A DNA stretch of 64,000 bases from the NCBI RefSeq assembly GCF_000407145.1, contig NZ_KE136472.1, forward strand, positions 911,658 through 975,657, in the 5' to 3' direction. Both the position numbers and the translations under genes were made by a program. Origin of the DNA: Enterococcus caccae ATCC BAA-1240 (GTDB taxonomy: Bacteria > Bacillota > Bacilli > Lactobacillales > Enterococcaceae). The notes beneath the pieces are model-generated. The model was given only the letters and a program-made list of their open reading frames with translations, was not told the origin of the DNA and did not search any database. Positions 1 through 8,475 of this stretch are shown here, in pieces (the first letter of the stretch is position 1; each line of letters begins with the position of its first letter).

Positions 1-389
1 TCTTGGTATAAAGTTCCGCCCAATGCAACATTGATTAATTGCATACCGCGACAAACTGAAAAAATGGGTTTGTTTTGTTTGATAGCTTCGTTAATCAAAG
101 CTAATTCAAAAAGATCGCGATTGCGATTTGTCTCTTCGAGTTTTGGGTGAGGTTCTTCCCCAAAAAAATCAGGAGAAATATCTTGTCCGCCTGCTAATAA
201 TAGTTTATCGATTTTAGAAATATAAGCAGCCGCCGCTTGTTCATCACTGATTGGCAAAACAATCGGTAGCCCGCCTGCTTTTTGAATCGCAGTTACAAAG
301 TTTTGTGGCGTATAGCTTACATGGTTTCCGTGGAATACATCAACGGATTGAATAATTTGATTTCCAGCTATGCCTATAGTTGTTGTCAT
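1..389 (-). CDS. Gamma-glutamyl-gamma-aminobutyrate hydrolase family protein (partial, 3' end outside window)
   Basis: The minus-strand frame from ATG 389-387 stays open to the window edge and gives 129 residues. LLLAGGQDISPDFFGEEPH (about 63-81) and the nucleophile elbow VCRGMQL, with candidate catalytic Cys113, match the class I glutamine amidotransferase-like peptidase C26 family (PuuD type). These cytoplasmic enzymes hydrolyse gamma-glutamyl amides. The His/Glu of the triad would lie in the missing C-terminal half. A GAGGACG ribosome site lies a few bases upstream. Family assignment is firm; the substrate cannot be told. Confidence 0.82.
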   Translation of the reverse strand, partial: MTTTIGIAGNQIIQSVDVFHGNHVSYTPQNFVTAIQKAGGLPIVLPISDEQAAAAYISKIDKLLLAGGQDISPDFFGEEPHPKLEETNRNRDLFELALINEAIKQNKPIFSVCRGMQLINVALGGTLYQ

Positions 390-486
390 TTGATCACGTC
401 CTCAATTAATATGTAGGGTAACAGTGTATCATTCTTTTTAAGAAATAGCGTTATAAATCGCTTTTAGTTTGATTACTGGGAAAAAG

Positions 487-535
487 AAACAGTTAGTCAC
501 AAATTAGGCAAGTGCCAAATAGTGAGTAACTGTTT
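487..535 (-). terminator. Terminator of gloA
   Basis: AAACAGTTAGTCAC (487-500) pairs with GTGAGTAACTGTTT (522-535) with one mismatch, and a small GGC/GCC hairpin sits inside the loop. Read on the minus strand the stem is followed by CTTTTTCCC, which fits rho-independent termination after gloA. Confidence 0.65.
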
Positions 536-541
536 TTAGTA

Positions 542-916
542 TTAGCGAGCTCGAATAACTTCGATTTTATAACCATCAGGATCAATGATAAAGTAATATG
601 AAGGAGGTGTTCCTGGTAATCCTTTCATATCTGTAACTGTGAAGCCTGCATTTTTTTGCTCTTCGTGCAATTTTTCGATTTCGTCTGTACTAATAGCGAT
701 GTGACCATAACCGTCACCTAAATCGTACGCTTCATGATCATAATTATAGGTTAACTCCAGTTCATATCCATCTCCTGGTAACGTTAGATAAACTAAAGTA
801 AATTTATGTTCTGGAAAATCACGACGGCGGCTTTCCTCAAAATTAAAGGCCTTTTGATAAAATTCCAGCGAGGCTTCTAAATCTTTAACTCGAACACATG
901 TGTGAGCCATTTTCAT
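542..916 (-). CDS. gloA: Lactoylglutathione lyase (glyoxalase I)
   Basis: The 124-residue protein has the single-domain glyoxalase fold and converts the hemithioacetal of methylglyoxal and a thiol to the lactoyl thioester in the cytoplasm. The metal ligands of the E. coli enzyme are matched by His5 (MAHTCVRV), Glu54 (LELTYN), His72 (YGHIAI) and Glu119 (KIEVIR). I start at ATG 916 rather than the in-frame ATG at 925: AAAGGAAG touches the 925 codon but lies about nine bases before 916. Length is about that of the family (E. coli 135). It stands alone, with its own terminator downstream. Confidence 0.9.
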   Translation of the reverse strand: MKMAHTCVRVKDLEASLEFYQKAFNFEESRRRDFPEHKFTLVYLTLPGDGYELELTYNYDHEAYDLGDGYGHIAISTDEIEKLHEEQKNAGFTVTDMKGLPGTPPSYYFIIDPDGYKIEVIRAR

Positions 917-1033
917 ATGAATCATCTTCCTTTCAAAAGTAGATATTATCGAAGATTATAGGAAATAATCTACTGATATTTTTATAGTAGCATACACTTT
1001 CATGAAATTGTGAGTGAAATGATAAGATATTGC

Positions 1034-1062
1034 TTGTTCATGAGAAAATTCTCATGTAAAAT
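1034..1062 (+). promoter_or_regulatory. Promoter with perfect palindrome in the spacer, upstream of NUDIX gene
   Basis: TTGTTC (1034-1039) and TAAAAT (1057-1062) are 17 bases apart. The perfect 8-2-8 inverted repeat CATGAGAAaaTTCTCATG (1039-1056) fills nearly the whole spacer, where a repressor would block polymerase. The inferred start near 1069 leaves a short leader before the ribosome site at 1077-1083. The -35 is a weak match, so the promoter is inferred. Confidence 0.5.
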
Positions 1063-1090
1063 TAGGTTAAAAGAAAAGGGAGTTGTTTTT

Positions 1091-1534
1091 ATGAAAACAC
1101 CGTCATTTGGTGAAAAATCGGAAACATTAGTCTATAAAAAAAGGCTAGGTGCTTATATTATTGTATCGAGAAATAATGGTTCAGAGATAGTGTTAGTTCA
1201 AGCACCTAATGGAGCTTATTTTTTACCAGGCGGAGAAATTGAACAAGGGGAGACGAAAGAAAATGCTATCCATCGGGAAATGCTTGAAGAACTTGGAGTT
1301 GAAGTAGCCATCGGTGAATACCTGGGTCAAGCGGATGAGTATTTCCATTCGAGGCACCGTAACACCGATTATTATAACCCAGGTTATTTCTTTGTTGCTG
1401 ATAATTGGACGCAGGTTTGTGAACCTTTGGAAAAAGAGAATACGATTCGGTGGGTATCTGTTGATGAAGGAATTGACTTGTTAAAACGTGGTAGTCACAA
1501 GTGGGCAGTTCGTAAATGGAAATCCTCTCAATAA
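1091..1534 (+). CDS. NUDIX hydrolase
   Basis: The 147-residue protein carries a complete Nudix box, G-x5-E-x7-REMLEELGV, at residues 48-70, which binds the divalent metal used to hydrolyse nucleoside-diphosphate-linked substrates. The substrate is not predictable from the box. The frame is open from 1010, but only ATG 1091 has a good ribosome site (AAGGGAG about 8 bases before), so the upstream 27 codons are not used. The palindromic promoter directly upstream suggests specific repression. It is monocistronic, followed by repeat-rich DNA. Confidence 0.85.
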   Translation: MKTPSFGEKSETLVYKKRLGAYIIVSRNNGSEIVLVQAPNGAYFLPGGEIEQGETKENAIHREMLEELGVEVAIGEYLGQADEYFHSRHRNTDYYNPGYFFVADNWTQVCEPLEKENTIRWVSVDEGIDLLKRGSHKWAVRKWKSSQ

Positions 1535-1551
1535 AATCATGAGTAAATGAA

Positions 1552-1774
1552 AGAGGTTGGACAGAAGTGGTTATTTCCCAAATCTCCAACTCTTAATGCT
1601 TTAGCACTTAAAAAATAAAAGAAGTACGGTGTCATTCAGACACCGTGCATTGTGTATCGTCGAATTACTTTGTTCTTTGTGATTTACAACAGTGTAATCG
1701 CTTCTTTTTGCACTAGTTTGCTGGATTCCTTGAGGCTAGGATATGACTCGTAGAGTGATATCCTAGCCTTTTTT
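1552..1774 (+). repeat. Dispersed intergenic repeat, copy 1
   Basis: No gene is visible between 1535 and 2104. This stretch begins with GAGGTTGGACAGAAGT, contains CTTAATGCTTTAGCAC near 1593 and TCGAATTACTT near 1658, and ends in a terminator-like hairpin (1734-1774). The same modules recur in the same order at about 22970-23204, and the last part at 20461-20546. The short palindrome CGGTGTCattcaGACACCG lies inside it. Confidence 0.7.
1734..1774 (+). terminator. Terminator hairpin of the repeat family, after NUDIX gene
   Basis: GGCTAGGATATGACTC pairs with GAGTGATATCCTAGCC across a GTA loop. It is a 16-base-pair stem with one G-G mismatch, followed by six T. The apical ATATGACTCGTAGAGT is shared with the hairpin at 20502 while the outer stem sequence differs. 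Confidence 0.8.
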
Positions 1775-2021
1775 CATGGAAATAAACCTGAAAAAAACAG
1801 TGGAAATTACAAAAGAATGTCTCAATCACGCTCATTGAGTGCGATACTTGTATTTAAATTTATCATCTGTTGGAACGAAGTAAAGATCAAAACAAAAAAG
1901 TGAACGAAATAACACACATTTGCTTCGTTTTATTGATCAGCGAATGTTTTTTTGCTGAAATAAGCCTTTTTCAAGACCACTTTTTGTGACGTTTGAAAAC
2001 AAAATAAGGAATCAAAAGAGA

Positions 2022-2050
2022 TTGAAACGTTCCTGTAAACAGATTATATT
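2022..2050 (+). promoter_or_regulatory. Promoter of the PTS/aldolase operon
   Basis: TTGAAA (2022-2027) and TATATT (2045-2050) are separated by exactly 17 bases, about 55 bases before the first gene. The -35 overlaps the partial palindrome GAAACGTTC, which might be an operator. It is too short for a convincing cre. Confidence 0.6.
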
Positions 2051-2104
2051 GAAAAGGAACCAATAAGTCGTACGCTTGGTTAAAATTTAAAGGGGTGTTG
2101 CATA

Positions 2105-2551
2105 TTGTTAAGTGAAATGATAAAGGAAGAATATATTCAATTAGGTATTGAAGCCGCTGATTGGGAAGACGCGATTCGTCAATCAGCAAAACCGCTGCTT
2201 CATAATGGGAAAATCACAGTGGAGTATATTGAAAAAATTATTGAAACGACTCAAACTTTGGGGCCCTATATTGTGATCACGAAATACGTTGCATTACCTC
2301 ATGCACCAACACAGTATGGTGCATTGGATTTAGCAATGGGGATAACAACCTTGAAAACACCAGTAGTTTCTGGAAACAAAACGAATGATCCAGTCAAGTA
2401 TCTTTTTTGTATGAGTGCAAAAGATAGTGAAACGCATCTAGAATCAATGGCTGCATTAGTAAATTTACTAAGTGATCAGAAGTTTTATCAGATATTAGAT
2501 ACTGCTAAAAATCCAAGGGATATTTTAAACTATATTATTGAAAAAGAATAG
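2105..2551 (+). CDS. PTS EIIA component (fructose/mannitol/ascorbate type)
   Basis: First gene of the operon, 148 residues, a cytoplasmic phosphocarrier passing phosphate from HPr to EIIB. His66 in VALPHAP is the phosphorylation site of the PTS EIIA type 2 family. The start is TTG 2105: AGGGGTG (2091-2097) is 7 bases before it, while the next ATG (2117) is too far away. It is strikingly similar to the C-terminal domain of the regulator at the other end of the operon (shared NDPVKY.FC and VALPHA blocks), which suggests duplication. Its partners are the EIIB and EIIC genes that follow. Confidence 0.88.
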   Translation: MLSEMIKEEYIQLGIEAADWEDAIRQSAKPLLHNGKITVEYIEKIIETTQTLGPYIVITKYVALPHAPTQYGALDLAMGITTLKTPVVSGNKTNDPVKYLFCMSAKDSETHLESMAALVNLLSDQKFYQILDTAKNPRDILNYIIEKE

Positions 2552-2563
2552 GAGATGAACAAT

Positions 2564-2842
2564 ATGCATAAAGCATTAGTCGCATGTAGAGCAGGAGTAG
2601 GATCAAGTTTAATGTTAAAAATAAAAACAGAACAAGTGATAAAAGAAAAAGGGTTTCCTATTCAAGTTGAACATTCTTCTTTGGATGCGGTTTCAGGATT
2701 TGACGGTGATTTACTCATAACTTTAGCTGATGTTGCAAAAGAATTGGAGACACAAGGATTAAAACAAACAATCATTGGTATCAATAATATCGTCGATAAG
2801 GCTGAAATTGAAAGTAAGCTAAGTGGATTTTTGAATCGTTAA
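2564..2842 (+). CDS. PTS EIIB component (lactose/ascorbate type)
   Basis: The 92-residue protein begins with a beta strand and the phosphocysteine loop ACRAGVGSS (Cys8), as in PTS_IIB of the ascorbate/galactitol families. The frame also has ATG 2555, but AGGAG abuts that codon; ATG 2564 is 9 bases downstream of it and puts Cys8 at the usual place. It takes phosphate from the EIIA encoded 12 bases upstream and passes it to the sugar carried by the EIIC encoded next. Substrate specificity cannot be read from EIIB. Confidence 0.88.
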   Translation: MHKALVACRAGVGSSLMLKIKTEQVIKEKGFPIQVEHSSLDAVSGFDGDLLITLADVAKELETQGLKQTIIGINNIVDKAEIESKLSGFLNR

Positions 2843-2872
2843 TTTAAATGCAAACACAAGGAGATGAAAAAA

Positions 2873-4132
2873 GTGGATTTTATTATTAGTTTTTTAAGCA
2901 CACCAGCAATTTTACTTGGCATTGTTGCGTTCGTTGGACTAGTCGCTCAAAAGAAGACAGGTACGGAAATCTTAACTGGAACCTTTAAAACAATTATTGG
3001 TTTTATGGTTTTTAGTGCAGGTGGTGCACTGATGACAGGAGCATTGCAAAATTTCAACAAGCTATTTCAAACGGGTTTTAACATTGTTGGTGTTGTGGCT
3101 TCACCTGAGGCAGCAACGGCTATGGCCCAAGAACAGTATGCGTTAGTGACATCATGTACATTGATATTAGGATTTATAATGAACTTGATTTTTGCCCGTA
3201 TCACACCCATGAAAAATATTTTCTTTACAACAGGTCATAGCTTATTCTTTGCTTGCGTTTTGTCATTGATTATCAAATCTCATGGGATTTCAGATGTTGC
3301 AGCTATCATTTTAGGAGGAACGATTTTAGGATTTTGTTCGGCGGCACTTCCTCAATTATGTCAACCGTTTATGCGAAAGATCACTGGAAGTGATGATGTT
3401 GCAATTGGACATTTCAATATGATTGGTTATTCACTATCTGGCTATATTGGTAAAATTTTTAGTAAGCATGAAGATAAAAGTACTGAACATATCAATTTTC
3501 CTAAATGGTTGTCTTTCTTTAGAGATTTCTTGATGGGAGTAGCGGTTATCATGTTGATTCTTTTTTATGTATCCGCTTTAAAAGCGGGTCGTGAAGTTAC
3601 CCAAGAATTATCTGGAACTACTCATTGGTTAGTTTTCCCGATGATTCAAGCATTCACATTTACAGCAGGGATGTCTATTTTAATGACAGGTGTACGTATG
3701 TTTTTAGCTGAAATTACAGCCGCTTTTGTTTCAATATCAGAAAAATTCATTCCGAATTCACGTCCGGCATTGGATGTTCCAACCGTTTTTCCATATGCTC
3801 CAACAGCTGTCATTGTTGGTTTTTTGTCAGCATATGCGGCCGGGTTAGTAGGCGTTGCAATCATGGTAATCTTCAAATTTCCAATCGTAATTATTCCTGC
3901 TGCTCATATATGCTTTTTCTCTGGTGGAACTGCAGGAGTTTTTGGAAATTCTACAGGAGGATGGCGAGGTGCAGTTGCTGGATCATTTATTGTGGGGTTA
4001 CTGCTAGCTTTTTTACCGACAATTCTTTATCCAGTCTATGGAAGTATGGGGTTAGAAGGTTCGACGTTCCCGAATATCGATTACAATGTGATTGGAATTT
4101 TTATTGAAAAAGTATTGAATCTATTTTCATAA
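2873..4132 (+). CDS. PTS EIIC permease, ascorbate (UlaA/SgaT) family
   Basis: A very hydrophobic protein of 419 residues with about ten membrane segments. STPAILLGIVAFVGL at the N terminus and the GTAGVFGNSTGGWRGA block near 350-365 are typical of the UlaA family (PTS_EIIC sugar-specific, ascorbate type), which carries and phosphorylates the substrate across the membrane. I start at GTG 2873 because AAGGAGA is 9 bases before it, while ATG 2864 directly abuts the ribosome site. No ula decarboxylase, epimerase or lactonase follows, so ascorbate itself is unlikely. The neighbours suggest a different sugar or sugar acid. Confidence 0.85.
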   Translation: MDFIISFLSTPAILLGIVAFVGLVAQKKTGTEILTGTFKTIIGFMVFSAGGALMTGALQNFNKLFQTGFNIVGVVASPEAATAMAQEQYALVTSCTLILGFIMNLIFARITPMKNIFFTTGHSLFFACVLSLIIKSHGISDVAAIILGGTILGFCSAALPQLCQPFMRKITGSDDVAIGHFNMIGYSLSGYIGKIFSKHEDKSTEHINFPKWLSFFRDFLMGVAVIMLILFYVSALKAGREVTQELSGTTHWLVFPMIQAFTFTAGMSILMTGVRMFLAEITAAFVSISEKFIPNSRPALDVPTVFPYAPTAVIVGFLSAYAAGLVGVAIMVIFKFPIVIIPAAHICFFSGGTAGVFGNSTGGWRGAVAGSFIVGLLLAFLPTILYPVYGSMGLEGSTFPNIDYNVIGIFIEKVLNLFS

Positions 4133-4158
4133 TACAATAGATTGGAGACAAAGTTGAA

Positions 4159-4773
4159 ATGATCAAACAAAGAACAGAGCAAGTATTAGAAAATTTTTTT
4201 GATACAACATCAGAAGAACTAAATAAACTTATTCAAGCAATATCAATCAAGCAGTTGTCCATAGCAAAAGAGTTGATTCTTGATTCTGAAAAAAATGGGG
4301 GACGAGTGCATGTAACTGGAATTGGTAAACCGGGTCATGTAGCAGAATACATTGCTTCACTGTTATCTTCGACAGGAACGCCTGCTTATTTTTTAGATGG
4401 TACTGAAGCGATTCATGGTTCAGCGGGACAAGTTCGAGCAGGGGATATTGTTCTATCCATTTCAAATAGCGGGGAAACGGAAGAACTGAAAAAAACAGTT
4501 CAAACACTCACAAAAAATGGAGCTAAAATTATTTCAGTGACAGGAAAAAAAAGTTCATGGCTTTCAAAAAATAGTGATTGTTTTCTGTTTGCTGGTGTTG
4601 AAAAAGAAGGTGATTCGTTGAATAAGCCTCCGCGCGCTTCAATCTTGGCGGAAGTGTTGATTCTGCAGTCGTTAAGTGTTTTATTGCAAGAGGAAAAAGG
4701 CATAACAAACGAAGAATATGTCAAATGGCATCCAGGTGGAGCTTTAGGGAAAAGTAGCTCAAAAAATAGGTAA
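4159..4773 (+). CDS. SIS-domain sugar-phosphate isomerase (KpsF/GutQ-like, no CBS domains)
   Basis: The 204 residues form one SIS domain: GIGKPGH (54-60), AIHGSAGQVRAGD (84-96), SISNSGETEEL (100-110) and WHPGGALGK (190-198). These blocks are characteristic of arabinose-5-phosphate isomerases, but the C-terminal CBS pair is absent and the protein stops just after GGALGK. It probably interconverts an aldose and ketose phosphate made by the PTS. Its place between the permease and two aldolases supports a catabolic role. Exact substrate unknown. Confidence 0.8.
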   Translation: MIKQRTEQVLENFFDTTSEELNKLIQAISIKQLSIAKELILDSEKNGGRVHVTGIGKPGHVAEYIASLLSSTGTPAYFLDGTEAIHGSAGQVRAGDIVLSISNSGETEELKKTVQTLTKNGAKIISVTGKKSSWLSKNSDCFLFAGVEKEGDSLNKPPRASILAEVLILQSLSVLLQEEKGITNEEYVKWHPGGALGKSSSKNR

Positions 4774-4788
4774 GAAAGGAACTGTCAA

Positions 4789-5676
4789 ATGAAACCAGAA
4801 GGAATCATTACCGCAATGGTCACACCACTTGATAAAACCAATCAAATAAACCTTATGGCGACAAAAAAGCTAGTGAATCATTTGATCGATAAAAAGGTCA
4901 ACGGCTTGTTTATTCTTGGAACAAATGGAGAATTTCAAGTGTTGAGTGAGTTGGAAAAATTAAGGTTTGCTGAAATGGTTATCAATGAAACGAATGGTCG
5001 AGTACCTGTATATGTTGGAACAGGGGGAAACAGTACAGATCAAGTGATAGCGTTGTCAAAGGAGATGACGAATCTTGGTGCAGATGCATTATCCATTATC
5101 ACGCCCTATTTTGTTGCGCCATCTGAGGATGAATTGACTAAGCACTATTTAATGATTGCCGAAGAGAAGACAGCGCCCATACTGCTATATAATATACCTA
5201 AAAATACAGGAGTAGATATTAGCCACAAGACAGTTGCAGTACTCTCTAGACATCAAAATATTATTGGTATTAAAGATAGTAGTGGGAAAATTGAAAATAT
5301 AAAAGGATATTTAGATGGATCAAAAAATGAAGATTTTTCAGTTTTATCAGGATCTGATTCGCTGATACTTGAGGCGCTAAAAATTGGCGCAACAGGAGCT
5401 ATTGCTGCTACTTCTAATGTTTTGACTGAAATCGATGTGGCTATTTATCAGTACTGGTTAGAAGGTGAAGTAGAAAAAGCTCAAATGATGCAAGATAGCA
5501 TTGAAGAGTTTCGCCGTATTTTGAAATTAGGAACTATTCCATCAGTATTAAAAGCGGCAATCACTTATCAAGGAATTGATGTTGGGAAGCCTAGACTTCC
5601 TGTACAGTCATTAAATGCTGAAACTTTATCAGAGATAGCCCAAACAATGGATGACTATATGGAAAATTTTAAATAG
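4789..5676 (+). CDS. DapA/N-acetylneuraminate lyase family aldolase or dehydratase
   Basis: The 295-residue TIM-barrel protein has the Schiff-base Lys162 (GIKDSSG), Tyr134 (LYNIPKNTG) and the substrate loop GTNGEF (44-49) of the class I pyruvate-lyase superfamily. GTNGEF replaces the GTTGE of true dihydrodipicolinate synthases. With its place in a PTS operon this argues for a catabolic lyase acting on a 2-keto-3-deoxy acid rather than lysine synthesis. The ribosome site AAAGGA is close to ATG 4789, 15 bases after the isomerase gene. Its role relative to the next, unrelated aldolase is the open question. Confidence 0.8.
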   Translation: MKPEGIITAMVTPLDKTNQINLMATKKLVNHLIDKKVNGLFILGTNGEFQVLSELEKLRFAEMVINETNGRVPVYVGTGGNSTDQVIALSKEMTNLGADALSIITPYFVAPSEDELTKHYLMIAEEKTAPILLYNIPKNTGVDISHKTVAVLSRHQNIIGIKDSSGKIENIKGYLDGSKNEDFSVLSGSDSLILEALKIGATGAIAATSNVLTEIDVAIYQYWLEGEVEKAQMMQDSIEEFRRILKLGTIPSVLKAAITYQGIDVGKPRLPVQSLNAETLSEIAQTMDDYMENFK

Positions 5677-5688
5677 AGGAGGATAACA

Positions 5689-6342
5689 ATGTTTCGTACA
5701 ACTATATTAAAAAGAATTGAAGAAACAGCGATTATGGCTATTGTAAGAGTAGAAACGATGGAGCGAGCAATTGAGATTGCAGACGGTTGTTTAGAAGGTG
5801 GTGTGGATTGCCTAGAAATCAGTTATACTTTACCCAATGCAGGTGAGATTATTCAACAGTTGAGCGCAATCTATCAAGAGCGAATATTAGTCGGTGCTGG
5901 AACTGTATTAGATAGCGAGACAGCAAGGCTTGCAATCCTCAATGGTGCAAAATTTATCATTGCACCAAATTACGAGGAATCAGTTTGTAAATTATGTAAT
6001 CGGTATCAAATTCCATATATGCCTGGATGTACGAGTGTTACAGAAATGATGACCGCAATTGAAGCTGGAGCTTCGATGGTCAAAGCTTTTCCGATTTCAA
6101 CGTATTATGGCCCTACATTGATAGAAACATTGAAGACACCAACACCCTATCTTCCAATTATGTCATCTGGCGGAGCTAATTTAAGTAATATTGATGAGTG
6201 GTTGGAAAGTGGTGTAGATTGTGTAGGAATCGGTAGTCTTCTAACAAAAGGGACACAGGAAGAAATCGCAGAGAATGCAAGAAAATTGAAGCAAGCAGTT
6301 CTTAAACACAAGGAAAAAAGTGAAGAAAAAGTAAACTGCTGA
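5689..6342 (+). CDS. KDPG/KHG-type aldolase (Eda family)
   Basis: The 217-residue protein matches 2-dehydro-3-deoxyphosphogluconate aldolases: catalytic Glu43 (CLEISYT), GAGTV (69-73), APN (92-94), and Schiff-base Lys132 in VKAFP. It would cleave a 2-keto-3-deoxy-6-phospho sugar acid to pyruvate and a three-carbon phosphate or aldehyde. LEISYT replaces the commoner IEVTLRT, and the C terminus has a Lys/Glu-rich extension, so the substrate may differ from KDPG. GAGGAGG precedes ATG 5689. No KDG kinase is visible. Confidence 0.83.
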   Translation: MFRTTILKRIEETAIMAIVRVETMERAIEIADGCLEGGVDCLEISYTLPNAGEIIQQLSAIYQERILVGAGTVLDSETARLAILNGAKFIIAPNYEESVCKLCNRYQIPYMPGCTSVTEMMTAIEAGASMVKAFPISTYYGPTLIETLKTPTPYLPIMSSGGANLSNIDEWLESGVDCVGIGSLLTKGTQEEIAENARKLKQAVLKHKEKSEEKVNC

Positions 6343-6381
6343 ACCATTCAAAAAATTGTTTTTATTGGAGGAGGGGATTTA

Positions 6382-8460
6382 ATGATGGATGAGCGTTCTA
6401 GAAAATTAATGAAGCGGCTGATTGAGCGCTCCGTACATGAAGTAGATGAGTTGGCTGTTCAGAATAGCTTAACAAAAAGACAATTAGAATATTCGCTTGA
6501 AAAAATCAATGGATATTCTGTATTCGACAGCAACGCCAAATTAGTGATTGAAAACAATCGAATCATTTTAACGAACCAACTCCGAGAACAATTTATGACA
6601 ATACTCTCAGATAAAACCTATAGAAAAGGCTACTCGATGAATGCTTTTGAGCGATCAAAGTATTTGTACTTGTTAATGTTTTACTTTTCAGATGAATATC
6701 TTTCAATCAATTATTTTATTGATGAACTTGGGGTTGGAAAAACAACAGTAATGAATGATTTGAAAAATTTGACGATCGAACTGGAAATAGAAAATATCCA
6801 ACTTGTTTATACTAGAAAAGACGGCTATCAATTATCAGGAAATGAAGAACAAATCCGGTATCATTTAATGAAAATGATTATTTGGGATTCAACTGAGAAT
6901 AATACCGCTTTTATCTATGATCAATTTATCGAAAAGCATCAGGTTGAAACGATTGACTCTATGAAAGATTTAGTTGAAAAATACACTGTGAAATATGGGA
7001 TTTCTTTTGTAGAAAATCGTTTAAGCGAATTTATATATACCTTTATCTTTTTAAAAAAAAGATTATTTAATCAGTCAGTAAGTTTTTGTGATAAGTATCA
7101 GTTGTCTGCATTGATCGCTATGAAGGAATATCAATTTTCTAAAAGTCTACTTGCTCATTTTTGTATTGAGGATCAATCGGCTTGTATGTATCTTTGTGCT
7201 TGGATATTAGGTTTGTCTATTGGACGGCCGGATGATTCCACGAAAGATTATGAAACGATTATTGAATTAGTTAAACGGATTATCCAACGTTTTGAGGCAA
7301 TTTCAGGGATTCGCTTTAACAACCAAGAATTAGTGGTTCGGCAACTGTATACGCATTTTAGACCTGCGTATTATCGACTATACTTCAAGTTGCCAATCGT
7401 AAATCCGCTTCATAATAAGATCAAAGATGAATACAGTGAGTTGTTCAATATTGTGGAGGAAACATTAAAACCAATTGCTTCATTATTTGAACATCCGATA
7501 CCAGAAGATGAGATTGCTTTTTTGACAATGCATTTTGCTTCGTTGTGTTCTAATTTTGATGAATATACAACAACTCAAAAAGTGGCATTGATTGTTTGTC
7601 CAAATGGGATTGGAAGCTCATCCATTGTTTATACAGAGCTGAAAACCCTTTTTCCAGAGTTATCGTTTTTAGGGCCGGTAGAAACAAAGGAAATCGAACG
7701 TTTATCAGATTCCTATGATTTGATTTTCTCTACAGTTCCAAATATACGTTTGTTTTATACAAAAAAACCTGTCTATATCGTGAGCCCAATCATGAACACA
7801 CGAGAAAAGTATCGCTTAATCAGTGATGTCTATGCGCAAATCGGTAATTTTAATTTCAAATTACCAAGTGTTGATAAAATTATGGAGATTATCCAGAAAC
7901 ATGCTGCGGTGAATGGCGGTTCTGCTTTAGAAAAAGAGCTGTACGAATACCTGATCAACCAAGAAGAGCCAGTTGAAAAAAACGGAGAGGGGCCAGGCTT
8001 GCAGGAAATTACAGCTCCTGAATTGATTCAACTAAATATAGAGGCTAAAAATTGGGAGGAAGCCATTCGATTGTCGGCCGCTCCATTACTAAAATATGGC
8101 AGGATTACAAGAAATTATATCGACACAATCGTTGACACAGCAAAAAAAGAAGGCCCTTATATGGTGATTTCTAAAAATGTTGCGTTGCCTCACGCAAGAC
8201 CAATTGATGGTGTAAAAAGGTTAGGGATAAGTATCAGTGTTTTAAAGGAGCCACTTGTATTTGGAAGCAAAGAAAATGATCCAGTTAAGTATATATTCTG
8301 TTTAGCAGCTACAGAAAATAATCGTCATTTGAATGCTATGGTAGAGTTGGTAAAATTATTGGATGATCCCCAATTTTATTATTTAATGGATAATGCGAAT
8401 GATTCTCATGAGCTCTATCGTTATTTATTCCAGCAAGATATTTTGATAGCCAGAAATTAA
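6382..8460 (+). CDS. PRD-containing transcriptional regulator with EIIB and EIIA domains (MtlR/LicR type)
   Basis: The 692 residues are arranged as N-terminal helix-turn-helix regions (about 1-140), two PRDs (about 170-390; TMHF in PRD2), an EIIB-like domain with CPNGIGSS (Cys406), and an EIIA domain with VALPHARP (His604). This is the MtlR/ManR/LicR plan, where PTS phosphorylation of PRDs, Cys and His controls activity. As the last gene of the operon it probably activates the promoter at 2022. The EIIA domain closely resembles the operon's own EIIA, so the two may compete for phosphate or partners. Confidence 0.88.
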   Translation: MMDERSRKLMKRLIERSVHEVDELAVQNSLTKRQLEYSLEKINGYSVFDSNAKLVIENNRIILTNQLREQFMTILSDKTYRKGYSMNAFERSKYLYLLMFYFSDEYLSINYFIDELGVGKTTVMNDLKNLTIELEIENIQLVYTRKDGYQLSGNEEQIRYHLMKMIIWDSTENNTAFIYDQFIEKHQVETIDSMKDLVEKYTVKYGISFVENRLSEFIYTFIFLKKRLFNQSVSFCDKYQLSALIAMKEYQFSKSLLAHFCIEDQSACMYLCAWILGLSIGRPDDSTKDYETIIELVKRIIQRFEAISGIRFNNQELVVRQLYTHFRPAYYRLYFKLPIVNPLHNKIKDEYSELFNIVEETLKPIASLFEHPIPEDEIAFLTMHFASLCSNFDEYTTTQKVALIVCPNGIGSSSIVYTELKTLFPELSFLGPVETKEIERLSDSYDLIFSTVPNIRLFYTKKPVYIVSPIMNTREKYRLISDVYAQIGNFNFKLPSVDKIMEIIQKHAAVNGGSALEKELYEYLINQEEPVEKNGEGPGLQEITAPELIQLNIEAKNWEEAIRLSAAPLLKYGRITRNYIDTIVDTAKKEGPYMVISKNVALPHARPIDGVKRLGISISVLKEPLVFGSKENDPVKYIFCLAATENNRHLNAMVELVKLLDDPQFYYLMDNANDSHELYRYLFQQDILIARN

Positions 8461-8475
8461 ACATTAGAATTGTAA

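Noticed and set aside
2022-2036. Possible cre site at the PTS operon promoter
   Set aside because: TTGAAACGTTCCTG lacks the two central bases of the cre half-site spacing, so it does not fit a CcpA site.
2105-4132. L-ascorbate uptake (ulaABC) by name
   Set aside because: The permease is of that family, but none of the ascorbate-6-phosphate lactonase, decarboxylase or epimerase genes is present.
4789-5676. Biosynthetic dihydrodipicolinate synthase (dapA)
   Set aside because: It sits inside a PTS catabolic operon and has GTNGEF rather than GTTGE, so lysine synthesis is unlikely though the fold is the same.
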